The notes under the pieces: model-generated | Seen by the model: the letters and a program-made list of their open reading frames with translations, nothing else | The model's database searches: none | Told to the model about the DNA's origin: nothing | Shown here: positions 1 through 5,593 of the stretch, piece after piece | Numbering within the stretch: the stretch's first letter is position 1 | Layout: every line of letters begins with the position of its first letter | Assembly: GCA_003166055.1 (NCBI GenBank) | Contig: PMWR01000175.1 | Span: 1-5,650 of the forward strand | Length of the DNA: 5,650 nucleotides | Direction: 5' to 3' | Source: Acidobacteriaceae bacterium | Lineage (GTDB): Bacteria; Acidobacteriota; Terriglobia; Terriglobales; Acidobacteriaceae | Made by a program: the position numbers and the translations under genes

Positions 1-96
1 GTGAAGGCGCCGGGCGATATTGTAAGAGCGAAAATCGGGCCGTATGAGATTCTGACCATCAGGGTGGACTACCCGGAGGGTGGACCGAAGCAGTAG
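1..96 (+). CDS. C-terminal end of an unidentified protein (partial, cut by window start)
   Basis: An open frame enters at base 1 and ends at TAG (94-96), giving 31 residues. The frame looks coding: G/C is common at third positions and hydrophobic and charged residues alternate as in beta strands (PGDIVRAKIGPYEILTIRV). The GTG at base 1 is probably an internal valine. The pattern PGD-hydrophobic-V-x-x-x-I...L...R-V faintly resembles the last strands of fumarylacetoacetate-hydrolase-fold proteins, but 31 residues are too few to assign a family, so I leave the product open. No T-rich intrinsic terminator follows the stop; the nearest symmetry is the GGGTATACCC palindrome at 113-122. Confidence 0.55.
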   Translation: MKAPGDIVRAKIGPYEILTIRVDYPEGGPKQ

Positions 97-112
97 AGGG
101 TATGGAGCAGTT

Positions 113-122
113 GGGTATACCC
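113..122. repeat. Perfect 10-bp palindrome GGGTATACCC
   Basis: GGGTATACCC reads the same on both strands and lies 17 bases after the stop codon of the upstream partial gene. It could be a protein-binding site, the edge of a dispersed repeat, or chance. No T-run follows, so it is not a canonical intrinsic terminator. Confidence 0.4.
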
Positions 123-363
123 CCGTCTCCCATCCCTGAAAATAAGTGGCTTGTTTTTCAACGGGATAGGGCAGGGGCTGCGCTGTAAGCGGTTGATGGC
201 AATGGAGTTCTTTGCAGATATAAGGCAACAAAGGGGTTACGGGTGCTTGCGTGGGCATCCCGATGGGGTGAAAGGTGCGATGTCTTGATTGTGCGCCAAC
301 GGAGGGAATTAATACGCAAATTGCCGGTGATTATTTTTCGTGGGGCGGACGATTGTGGAAGGC

Positions 364-395
364 TCGCAGGAGGGGCCCTTTTCGTAGACCTGCGA
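364..395. repeat. Inverted repeat TCGCAGG / CCTGCGA
   Basis: Seven-base perfect arms at 364-370 and 389-395 are separated by an 18-base spacer that itself contains GGGGCCC. It lies just upstream of the stronger hairpin doublet at 406-472 and may be part of the same composite repeat. Function unknown. Confidence 0.4.
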
Positions 396-405
396 CGCCA
401 AGGGA

Positions 406-472
406 GGACGTCCCGCAGGGGCTAAAGCCCGACGTCATTCTTTGCATCTTTCGGCACGACTGAAGTCGTGCC
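406..472. repeat. REP-like hairpin doublet with CT(A/G)AAG cores
   Basis: Two palindromes lie close together. The first has arms GGGCT (419-423) and AGCCC (426-430) around AA, flanked by two GACGTC sites (407-412 and 431-436). The second has nine-base perfect arms GGCACGACT (453-461) and AGTCGTGCC (464-472) around GA. Both centres share CT(A/G)AAG although the arm sequences differ, as expected for a structured dispersed repeat. From memory, similar 'GGGGCTAAAGCCCC...GGCACGACTGAAGTCGTGCC' doublets recur between genes in Acidobacteriota; this was not checked. They resemble bacterial REP/BIME elements in layout. Confidence 0.65.
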
Positions 473-511
473 CTTTCAAAGCCGGTTTATGGAAAGGTCT
501 GGCATTGTTTC

Positions 512-550
512 TTCCCACCCATCGCAAAAAGCGCGATGGATGGGGCACGG
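512..550. repeat. Intergenic hairpin element, copy A
   Basis: The stem is CCCA (514-517) with TGGG (541-544), a C518/A540 mismatch, then CCATCGC (519-525) with GCGATGG (533-539). The loop is AAAAAGC (526-532). The 3' shoulder is ATGGGGCACGG (540-550). The same architecture with a different inner stem occurs at 3345-3387, so this is one member of a repeat family and not a chance hairpin. There is no trailing T-run, so intrinsic termination is unlikely on its own. Confidence 0.7.
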
Positions 551-607
551 AGAGATTGTTGAATCGGGAGGGCCTCGGAAACGGGCCGTGGTTTTTGGTA
601 CTCTAAC

Positions 608-616
608 GGAGAGGAG
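608..616 (+). promoter_or_regulatory. Strong ribosome binding site for the miniprotein
   Basis: GGAGAGGAG contains AGGAG ending eight bases before the ATG at 625, which is ideal spacing. It is the best Shine-Dalgarno match in the window and the main reason to believe the 35-codon ORF. ACTCT (600-604) can pair with GGAGT (613-617) and partly mask the site. TGGTACTCT (596-604) also looks like an extended -10 element, but it lies too close to the binding site to be a convincing promoter. Confidence 0.6.
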
Positions 617-624
617 TCTCGGTC

Positions 625-732
625 ATGCACATTGCTTCCCCGTTCTTCGTGGTTCCGGTCATCGTGGTTGTTTTCTTTGCGTGCATTTGGTTTGGCGCCA
701 GCACGAAGGAAGATGGGGCTGAGAATCATTGA
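625..732 (+). CDS. Putative 35-residue single-pass membrane miniprotein
   Basis: ATG at 625 to TGA at 730-732 encodes 35 residues. Residues 1-6 are short and uncharged. Residues 7-24 form an uninterrupted hydrophobic helix (FFVVPVIVVVFFACIWFG) long enough to span the inner membrane. Residues 25-35 are a polar, mostly acidic tail with K28, E29, D30 and E33. A strong ribosome binding site sits eight bases upstream. I recognise no family. Comparable tiny membrane proteins in bacteria often modulate larger membrane complexes or envelope stress, but nothing here names a partner. The gene converges on the GH39 gene, with 36 bases between the stops and a hairpin in the gap. A lipoprotein signal is unlikely: C20 is not in a good lipobox and the preceding segment has no positive charge. 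The main doubt is that a short hydrophobic ORF can arise by chance. Confidence 0.6.
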   Translation: MHIASPFFVVPVIVVVFFACIWFGASTKEDGAENH

Positions 733-735
733 TCG

Positions 736-751
736 GACCGCTGGCGCGGTC
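736..751. terminator. Hairpin between convergent genes, possible bidirectional terminator
   Basis: GACCGC (736-741) and GCGGTC (746-751) form a perfect six-bp GC-rich stem with a TGGC loop. It lies in the 36-base gap between the miniprotein stop (732) and the GH39 stop (769, opposite strand). Neither side has a T-run, so it is not a canonical intrinsic terminator. Position is the main argument that it ends or stabilises transcripts. Confidence 0.35.
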
Positions 752-768
752 ACAGCGCGACTGATCCG

Positions 769-2496
769 TCATTCCTGGCGCAGGCGAATCAGCAGCACGC
801 CCTGCCGCGGGATCTTCAAATTAAACGTCCTCTTGCCGTCATACACGGGATAGCGGATGTCGGGAACAATCTGCGTGAGCCAGCCTTCTTTTTCAAGCTG
901 CTTCTTCTGTCCGGGTGTGGGCTGCGCAGGGCTTCCCATCTTTTTCCATGCGGTATAGGCGTTGCTGTGTTCGGCGTCCATGCGAAACTTGGACGTCCAG
1001 ACTTTTATTCCCGTGAGACCATCGACGACAAGCGTCACGGGCGCAATCGGAGCGGGCACGTCGGCGTCGTGATAGTTCCAGATCAGCACGTCGACTTCAT
1101 TGCCATTGATGGTGGCGACGGCGTTGATGTCGGGGGCGGCGACGGCGCTGTGCGCGACGATCTCATCGAGCGGCAGGGCTGCGCTGCTTTCGGTGGCGAG
1201 CCACTGGGCCTTTTCGATGGGACTTCGATCGCCATCGCGGCCTGTGCCGCGACCTAACATTCCCATCATGCGGAAGACGTTGAGGACGGGCTTGTCGATG
1301 CCGCCGGTGGCCAGCTCGCGGAATCCGGCGAAGGCCAGCTGGTCTTCAAATTCAAAGGCCCAGGTGACTGCGCCCTCGACGGTGACGCCGTATTTCCGTG
1401 CCAGTTCATAGGTGCGCATGGTGGCTTCGGCAACGCTGACGCCGTAGAGCGGGCCGTTGCGGTAGCCATTTTGGCTGCCCTGGCAGGCGGCGCAGCCTTC
1501 GGGATCGCTTTCGCCGAGGATGATGGGCGTGTGCTTCCACTCGGGATAGCTCGAGATGACCTGCATGCCGCGTTCGACGGCGCGAAGTTGGGTGCCGATG
1601 CTCATCACGACATGACCGTCAACGAATTTGGGATTGCCTTTGGGGTGGTAGCTGATGAAGTCGAGCGGCGCGCCGGTCTGGCCGGTTGCGGCGTTGATGC
1701 CGTGGGCGCAGTGCTCGAGGAACTGACGCAGAAACGGCTCGGAGTGGTCGCTGACGCCGGTGGCTTCAGGGCCTCCGATTTTTGCGTTGGGCAGGGCCTG
1801 GCGAATGGCGGCGGCGGTGAAGTCGTAAAGACGATCGTACTCGGCGGGGGTGCCGTGCCAGTAGGGGATATCGGGTTCATTCCAGACCTCCCAGAGCCAG
1901 TTTGCGATCTGGCTGCCGTAGCGATCGCGGAGGTGGGTTGCGTAGGCGAGGACAAGTTTGGACCACTTGGCTTCATCTTTGGGCGGATAGGTCCAGCCGG
2001 TGAACATTTCACCCTTGGGAAAGGTGTGGCGGTAGGGCTCGGGGTGGGTGGAAAGCGCCTCGGGCATGAAGCCGATTTCAACGATGGGACGGATGTGCGC
2101 GGCGGTCAGGGTGTCGAAAATTCGGTCGGTAAGGTTGAAGTCGTAGACCGGGGTGCCGTCTGGTTTTTCAGTGTAGACGTTGGTCGAACCCCACTTGAGC
2201 GAGGCGTCGCCGTTGCCGGTGGTGAAGAGGTTGTGGGGGCGAAAGTAGACCGGAACGGGGCTGAGCGCGGCGAGTTCGCCGAGGAGTTTCTTGCCGTTGG
2301 GTGCGTAGAGATAGTTGGGCTCGTCGGCACCGAAGAAGTTCCAGATGGGCGTGTAGGGGCCGGTGGGCTGGGCGGCGTGGACCTGAATGAGGACGGTGGG
2401 CGGCGGCGGGGCTGGGATTTGGGCGAAGAGGGAAGTTGCGGCGGGAAGGATGGCCGCCAGAAGCGCCGAGCCGGAGCGGGTAAACGTCTTCTTCAT
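769..2496 (-). CDS. Secreted glycoside hydrolase family 39 (beta-xylosidase-like)
   Basis: The 575-residue protein starts at the ATG at 2496. Residues 1-25 form a signal peptide: KK at positions 2-3, a hydrophobic core, and cleavage likely after SLFA. The (beta/alpha)8 barrel follows. YFRPHNLF (84-91) resembles the early GH39 strand motif. WNEP (205-208) gives the acid/base E207, DFISYH (279-284) is a family motif, and PIILGESDPEG gives the nucleophile E329. The 122-residue spacing between the two glutamates suits GH39, a retaining family. C335 and C338 (CAAC) follow the nucleophile. A beta-rich tail ends in NLKIPRQGVLLIRL. The likely role is removing xylose or a related sugar from oligosaccharides in the periplasm or outside; exact specificity cannot be read. 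An in-frame ATG at 2622 would add 42 Arg/Cys-rich residues ahead of the signal peptide and has no ribosome binding site, so I reject it. The chosen start has only a weak GGAA upstream. Confidence 0.9.
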   Translation of the reverse strand: MKKTFTRSGSALLAAILPAATSLFAQIPAPPPPTVLIQVHAAQPTGPYTPIWNFFGADEPNYLYAPNGKKLLGELAALSPVPVYFRPHNLFTTGNGDASLKWGSTNVYTEKPDGTPVYDFNLTDRIFDTLTAAHIRPIVEIGFMPEALSTHPEPYRHTFPKGEMFTGWTYPPKDEAKWSKLVLAYATHLRDRYGSQIANWLWEVWNEPDIPYWHGTPAEYDRLYDFTAAAIRQALPNAKIGGPEATGVSDHSEPFLRQFLEHCAHGINAATGQTGAPLDFISYHPKGNPKFVDGHVVMSIGTQLRAVERGMQVISSYPEWKHTPIILGESDPEGCAACQGSQNGYRNGPLYGVSVAEATMRTYELARKYGVTVEGAVTWAFEFEDQLAFAGFRELATGGIDKPVLNVFRMMGMLGRGTGRDGDRSPIEKAQWLATESSAALPLDEIVAHSAVAAPDINAVATINGNEVDVLIWNYHDADVPAPIAPVTLVVDGLTGIKVWTSKFRMDAEHSNAYTAWKKMGSPAQPTPGQKKQLEKEGWLTQIVPDIRYPVYDGKRTFNLKIPRQGVLLIRLRQE

Positions 2497-2657
2497 GCGT
2501 TCCACGATACCATTGCCGCTGCCGATTCTCTCTCCACGCGCGAGTCGAAGACATCTATTAGAAACTTCGAAGGCAGAACGAAGAGTTGGCGGAGCGGTGC
2601 GATTGAAGGAACATTTCAACATTTACGGGCGTATAACTGGGCAAGAGGGCGATAGCC
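2497..2657. promoter_or_regulatory. Divergent intergenic region, promoters not resolved
   Basis: These 161 bases separate the start codons of the GH39 gene (leftward) and the lipoprotein gene (rightward), so promoters for both should lie here. I cannot place either with confidence. On the plus strand TATAAC (2632-2637) looks like a -10 box but lies too close to the ribosome binding site at 2644. On the minus strand TAATAG, about 16 bases after TTCGTT, is a weak candidate. A short inverted repeat TTGAA-N7-TTCAA (2603-2619) could be an operator, but its arms are short. Confidence 0.35.
2644..2649 (+). promoter_or_regulatory. Ribosome binding site of the lipoprotein gene
   Basis: AGAGGG ends eight bases before the ATG at 2658. 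The next in-frame ATG (2673) has only AGG directly abutting it, which is too close. This fixes the start at 2658. Confidence 0.55.
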
Positions 2658-3290
2658 ATGGTGGTTAACAGGATGAGTAAGGCTGCGGGCTTGCTGGTTG
2701 CGCTGGCGCTGGCGGCCGGGATTGCGGGATGCAGGGTGCATGTGGACAAGGGCGCCAACGGCGAGGATAAGAATGTCCAGGTGGACACGCCTTTTGGTGG
2801 GGTTCATGTGAATACCGACCAGACGACGGCTTCGGACCTGGGGCTGCCGGTGTATCCCGGCGCTCAATCGGTGAAGGGCGACGACGAGCACAAGTCGGCG
2901 GATGTTCACATGGGTTTTGGAGAGTGGCAGTTGCGGGTGCGGGCGGTGAGCTACTCGACGCCGGACGCTGAAGACAAGGTTGTCACCTTCTACAAGAAGG
3001 CGCTGGGCAGGTACGGCGACGTGATTACATGCCAGGGGAATACAGCGGTGGGTACGCCCGTCGCGACCTCAGAAGGGTTGACCTGCGAGGACGACAAGAA
3101 GGGCGGCCATGTGCAGATTGGCCACGAGGATTTCGGCAGCGGCAAACACAGCCTGGAGTTGAAGGCCGGGTCGCGGCGTCACCAGCACATTGTAGGATTT
3201 GAAACCCCCAAGGATGGCAATACCCGGTTTGCTCTGGTAGCGCTGGATTTGCCAGCGGGGATGGACGGCGGCTCGGATAAGAGCGACTAG
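2658..3290 (+). CDS. Putative lipoprotein of unknown function
   Basis: The protein has 210 residues. The N-terminus has positive charges at R5 and K8, a hydrophobic segment (11-22), and the lipobox IAGC with lipidated C25, so it is probably anchored in a membrane on the periplasmic side. Arginine at +2 is not an inner-membrane retention aspartate, so sorting to the outer membrane is expected if Lol rules apply. The mature part has an acidic, Lys-rich linker, a VDTPFGGVHVNT strand segment (42-53), LGLPVYPGAQ (61-70), and YSTPDAEDKVVTFYKKAL (99-116), predicted as a strand followed by a helix. C125 and C143 could form a disulfide. The tail is Gly/Asp/Ser rich. The LPVYPGA plus TPD...VVxFYKKxL pattern recalls an uncharacterised family seen in Acidobacteriota, from memory only. 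No enzymatic motif is visible. It is divergent from the GH39 gene and separated from the downstream peptidase by about 300 bases, so it is probably transcribed alone. Confidence 0.85.
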   Translation: MVVNRMSKAAGLLVALALAAGIAGCRVHVDKGANGEDKNVQVDTPFGGVHVNTDQTTASDLGLPVYPGAQSVKGDDEHKSADVHMGFGEWQLRVRAVSYSTPDAEDKVVTFYKKALGRYGDVITCQGNTAVGTPVATSEGLTCEDDKKGGHVQIGHEDFGSGKHSLELKAGSRRHQHIVGFETPKDGNTRFALVALDLPAGMDGGSDKSD

Positions 3291-3344
3291 GAAGAAACAG
3301 GTTTGGATTGGAAAAACCCGGCTCCGATCGTTTGGCTTTGCGGT

Positions 3345-3387
3345 CTCCCACTCATCGAGCAAGAAGCGCTCGATGAATGGGGCACGG
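3345..3387. repeat. Intergenic hairpin element, copy B
   Basis: The stem is CCCA (3347-3350) with TGGG (3378-3381), a C3351/A3377 mismatch, then TCATCGAGC (3352-3360) with GCTCGATGA (3368-3376). The loop is AAGAAGC (3361-3367). The 3' shoulder ATGGGGCACGG (3377-3387) is identical over 11 bases to copy A (540-550). Mismatch position, loop length and loop ending match copy A, while the inner stem differs by a C-G to T-A exchange and two extra pairs. It begins 54 bases after the lipoprotein stop and could protect that transcript's 3' end. Confidence 0.7.
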
Positions 3388-3547
3388 TGCATTTGTAGGG
3401 TGAACCGAGGTTTCATCTCCTTGGGGTAAGGCGGAGCCGGTGGTGGGCTAAAGCGAAACGCTGGAAGAGTGCAGGAAGCAAGGCACAGAAATGGGAGGCA
3501 GCGCGCGGCTTCCCATTCTTTTTGGGCGGGAGGGGCGTGGGATAGCC

Positions 3548-3553
3548 TACAAT
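3548..3553 (+). promoter_or_regulatory. Possible -10 element for the M28 peptidase gene
   Basis: TACAAT resembles the sigma-70 -10 consensus and lies 45 bases before the ATG at 3599, which would leave a leader of about 40 bases. No good -35 is seen at 16-18 bases upstream (the area reads GGCGGG), so this rests on the -10 and its position only. Confidence 0.35.
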
Positions 3554-3585
3554 TCCAACCAACGGAAAGCACACCCGATCCGACC

Positions 3586-3590
3586 GGAGA
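3586..3590 (+). promoter_or_regulatory. Ribosome binding site deciding the M28 peptidase start
   Basis: GGAGA ends eight bases before the ATG at 3599. Together with the signal peptide that begins there, it favours this start over the in-frame ATGs at 3491 (no binding site) and 3611. Confidence 0.55.
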
Positions 3591-3598
3591 TTCCTTTC

Positions 3599-5392
3599 AT
3601 GCCTTGGAAAATGTTTCGACTCTTGCCTGCGGCCTGTCTTGCCGCGGCATTGCTGGTTCACGCTGCTGAAAAGCCCAAAGCCGCTCCACCCGCGCCCGCA
3701 GCCACCGACCCATACACGGAAATACAACCCGCCACGGAAATGCTGGACCTGGCCATGTACCAGCGGATCCGCGATGAGGGGCTGAACCACTCACACGTGA
3801 TGGAGTTTGGCACCGCGCTGATGGATGGCATCGGGTCACGTCTGACCGGTTCTCCCAACCTGGCCAAGGCCAATGCGTGGACACGCGACACGCTGACCAA
3901 AATCGGCCTGGAGAACGCGCACCTGGAAGACTGGGGCGAATTTGGCCTGGGTTGGACTCAGCTGAATACCTGGGCGCGGTTGACAGTGCCGGACACGGCG
4001 CCGCTGATTGTGCAGGCTACGCCGTGGTCGCCGTCCACGCCCGGGCCGGTGACGGGAGACGTGGTCTTCGTCAGCATTCAAACGGAAAAGGACTTCGATC
4101 AATATAAGGGGAAATTGGCGGGCAAGGTGGTGCTGTTCGGCGCCATGCGTGCAGTTCCGCCGGTGGACAAGGCGCTGTTTGAGCGCTATACCGACCAGGA
4201 ACTGGCGGACATGGCCGAGTTTCCTGTGAACGGGAATGCAGGGGGTGGCCCGGGCGGTCTTCCGCCGGAGATGATGGCTCGCATGCGCGAACGCATGGAG
4301 CGGATGCGGCTGATCGACAAGATTGCCCAGTTCTTTGCCGATGAGAAAGTGGCTGCGGTGATTGAGCCCAGCCGCGACGCCAAGAACGGCGGGGGATCGG
4401 GCGGAACGTTCTTCGACGACAACGGCGCAACGCTGGGGCGCACACCTTATATTGCCGAAAACGCAGTGAAGGTGCCTGTGGTGGTGGCGGCAATCGAGAG
4501 CTACGGACGGCTCTATCGGCTGACCCAGGCGCACGCGCCGGTGAGCGTCGAAATCGACGTGGAAACCAAGGTCACCGGCGAACATGAGCATGGGTATGAC
4601 ACGGTTGCCGAGATTCCGGGCACCGATCCCAAGCTGAAGGACCAGGTTGTGATGGTCGGCGGCCACCTGGATAGCTGGATCGCCGGTACCGGCGCCACCG
4701 ATAACGGCGCGGGAACCATTGTGGCCATGGAAGCGGTGCGCATTCTGAAAGCGCTGGACGTGAAGCCGCGGCGGACGATCCGCATTGCGCTGTGGACGGG
4801 CGAAGAGGAGGGAATCTTCGGCTCGAAGGGATATTGCACCATTCACTTTGGGTCGGCGAAGACCTCGACCGCGCCGGACCAGATGCAACTGCCGGAGTTC
4901 ATGCGGCGGTCGGCTGGGCCGCTGGAAGTGAAGTCGGAGCAGAAGCTCGTCTCCGGTTACTTCAACGTCGATAACGGCTCCGGCAAGATACGCGGCATCT
5001 ACACTCAGGGCAACACGGCCATCGCGCCCATCTTTGCGCAGTGGATTGCTCCGCTGAAGGACCTGGGCGTGACCACCATTACCAACCGAAACACCGGCGG
5101 CACCGATCACCTGAGCTTCGACGCAGTGGGCATCCCGGGGTTTCAGTTCATCCAGGATCCGCTGGACTACGAGAGCCGCACGCACCACTCGAATGAAGAC
5201 GTGGTGGAGCGGCTGCAACCCGCCGATTTGAAGCAGATTGCAACTGTCGAAGCGATCTTTCTCTACAACGCGGCGCAACGCGACCAGATGCTGCCGCGCA
5301 AACCGCTGCCGCAACCCGACCTGGAAGAAAAGAGGCGCGCGCCGCTTGAAGGGATATTCCCCGGCGTGGCGCCTGCCGCGGATAAGAAATAG
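3599..5392 (+). CDS. Secreted M28-family zinc metallopeptidase, carboxypeptidase Q-like
   Basis: The 597-residue protein has a signal peptide at 1-23 (cleavage near VHAA) and a Pro/Ala-rich linker. Residues 50-100, with SRLTGSPNLAKA, resemble the N-terminus of the mature peptidase in human carboxypeptidase Q. A protease-associated-type domain, roughly 110-310, interrupts the M28 fold and contains GKVVLFG and KVPVVVAAIE. The catalytic part carries the cocatalytic zinc set: H356 in GGHLDSW, bridging D368 in GATDNGAG, catalytic E402 with ligand E403 in WTGEEEGIFGS, D458 in FNVDNGSG, and H530 in THHSNED. GGTDHLSF and GIPGF also match the family. All key residues are present, so it should be an active amino- or carboxypeptidase trimming peptides in the periplasm or outside. 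It is longer than typical carboxypeptidase Q (about 470) because of a Gly- and Met/Arg-rich insertion near 211-270 and a charged tail. It appears monocistronic and ends in a strong terminator. Confidence 0.92.
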   Translation: MPWKMFRLLPAACLAAALLVHAAEKPKAAPPAPAATDPYTEIQPATEMLDLAMYQRIRDEGLNHSHVMEFGTALMDGIGSRLTGSPNLAKANAWTRDTLTKIGLENAHLEDWGEFGLGWTQLNTWARLTVPDTAPLIVQATPWSPSTPGPVTGDVVFVSIQTEKDFDQYKGKLAGKVVLFGAMRAVPPVDKALFERYTDQELADMAEFPVNGNAGGGPGGLPPEMMARMRERMERMRLIDKIAQFFADEKVAAVIEPSRDAKNGGGSGGTFFDDNGATLGRTPYIAENAVKVPVVVAAIESYGRLYRLTQAHAPVSVEIDVETKVTGEHEHGYDTVAEIPGTDPKLKDQVVMVGGHLDSWIAGTGATDNGAGTIVAMEAVRILKALDVKPRRTIRIALWTGEEEGIFGSKGYCTIHFGSAKTSTAPDQMQLPEFMRRSAGPLEVKSEQKLVSGYFNVDNGSGKIRGIYTQGNTAIAPIFAQWIAPLKDLGVTTITNRNTGGTDHLSFDAVGIPGFQFIQDPLDYESRTHHSNEDVVERLQPADLKQIATVEAIFLYNAAQRDQMLPRKPLPQPDLEEKRRAPLEGIFPGVAPAADKK

Positions 5393-5421
5393 CTTCGCGG
5401 GACAAGTGAATTGCAACCGAG

Positions 5422-5458
5422 TCCGTCTGGCGTGCGATGCGCGTCAGGCGGATTTTTT
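5422..5458 (+). terminator. Strong intrinsic terminator of the M28 peptidase gene
   Basis: TCCGTCTGGCG (5422-5432) pairs with CGTCAGGCGGA (5442-5452) as an 11-bp stem with two G-U wobbles. It can extend through three more pairs of TGCGATGCG to a GAT loop. Six T residues (5453-5458) follow directly. It lies 29 bases after the stop codon, a classical Rho-independent layout. Confidence 0.88.
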
Positions 5459-5515
5459 GAATTGAGTATTGGCGCGAAAGGGTGCTGCTGGTTGTCTTCG
5501 CGGTAGCGCGGATTC

Positions 5516-5524
5516 TGCTACACT
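5516..5524 (+). promoter_or_regulatory. Extended -10 promoter element for tRNA-Pro
   Basis: TGC followed by TACACT (5519-5524) matches an extended -10 (TGn-TANNNT). A start near 5531 would leave about 60 bases of 5' leader for RNase P to remove. The best -35 candidates are CTTCGC (5496-5501, 17-base spacing) or TTGTCT (5492-5497, 21-base spacing), neither close to ideal. The position just after a terminator and before a tRNA supports it. Confidence 0.5.
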
Positions 5525-5593
5525 GGTTCAAGCGCAATCAAGGGGCCAAACGCGCCAGGCCGCTCCCCAACGATACGCTCTGCAACCCAAGTT

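Larger units (their letters stand above)
97..607. other. Noncoding, repeat-rich intergenic stretch
   Basis: About 510 bases with no convincing large gene. Short open frames exist on both strands but lack ribosome binding sites, family-like composition and plausible starts. The stretch instead holds several symmetric elements listed separately: 113-122, 364-395, 406-472 and 512-550. Between 150 and 245 there are loosely similar segments built on (G)CAA followed by GG(G/A)(G/A)T(T/A), such as CAACGGGATA, GGCAATGGAGTT and GGCAACAAAGGGGTTA. They are spaced roughly 40-50 bases apart and look like degenerate copies of one motif. I read the region as accumulated small dispersed repeats, possibly non-autonomous, between two genes. 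Confidence 0.5.
3291..3598. other. Noncoding spacer with hairpin repeat copy B and peptidase leader
   Basis: Just over 300 bases lie between the lipoprotein stop and the M28 start. They contain the hairpin element at 3345-3387, a small hairpin AGCG-AAA-CGCT (3452-3462) within GGGCTAAAGCGAAACGCT, a -10-like TACAAT (3548-3553) and the ribosome binding site at 3586. An in-frame ATG at 3491 extends the M28 frame upstream, but it has no ribosome binding site and the added 36 residues precede a clear signal peptide. I therefore treat that part as noncoding. No intrinsic terminator with a T-run follows the lipoprotein gene. Confidence 0.5.

Noticed and set aside
243..463. Short plus-strand open frames in the first intergenic region
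   Set aside because: No Shine-Dalgarno, Arg-rich translations without pattern, and they run through the palindromic repeats.
570..596. GGCC...GGGCC followed by five T residues as a terminator
   Set aside because: Only about four good pairs plus a wobble, short T-run, and no gene directly upstream on that strand to terminate.
487..753. 88-codon minus-strand open frame
   Set aside because: Runs through hairpin copy A and opposite the better supported miniprotein; low-complexity polar translation with no initiation signal seen.
2497..2622. N-terminal extension of the GH39 gene to an ATG at 2622
   Set aside because: No ribosome binding site upstream, and the extension would place 42 residues in front of a standard signal peptide.
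1471..2655. 394-codon plus-strand open frame opposite the GH39 gene
   Set aside because: It is the antisense shadow of a GC-rich gene. The translation is a Gly/Val/Asp-rich string with no family motif, while the opposite strand has complete GH39 catalytic motifs and a signal peptide.
3445..3454. GGGCTAAAGC shared with 419-428
   Set aside because: Ten-base identity, but the right arm needed for the palindrome is missing here, so it may be chance or a decayed copy; too weak to call a repeat unit.
3491..3598. N-terminal extension of the M28 gene to an ATG at 3491
   Set aside because: No ribosome binding site at 3491, and the extension precedes a clear signal peptide that has its own GGAGA site.
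3836..5416. 526-codon minus-strand open frame opposite the M28 gene
   Set aside because: Shadow of the M28 gene caused by codon bias; the translation is Arg/His-rich without recognisable domains and the plus strand carries all zinc ligands.
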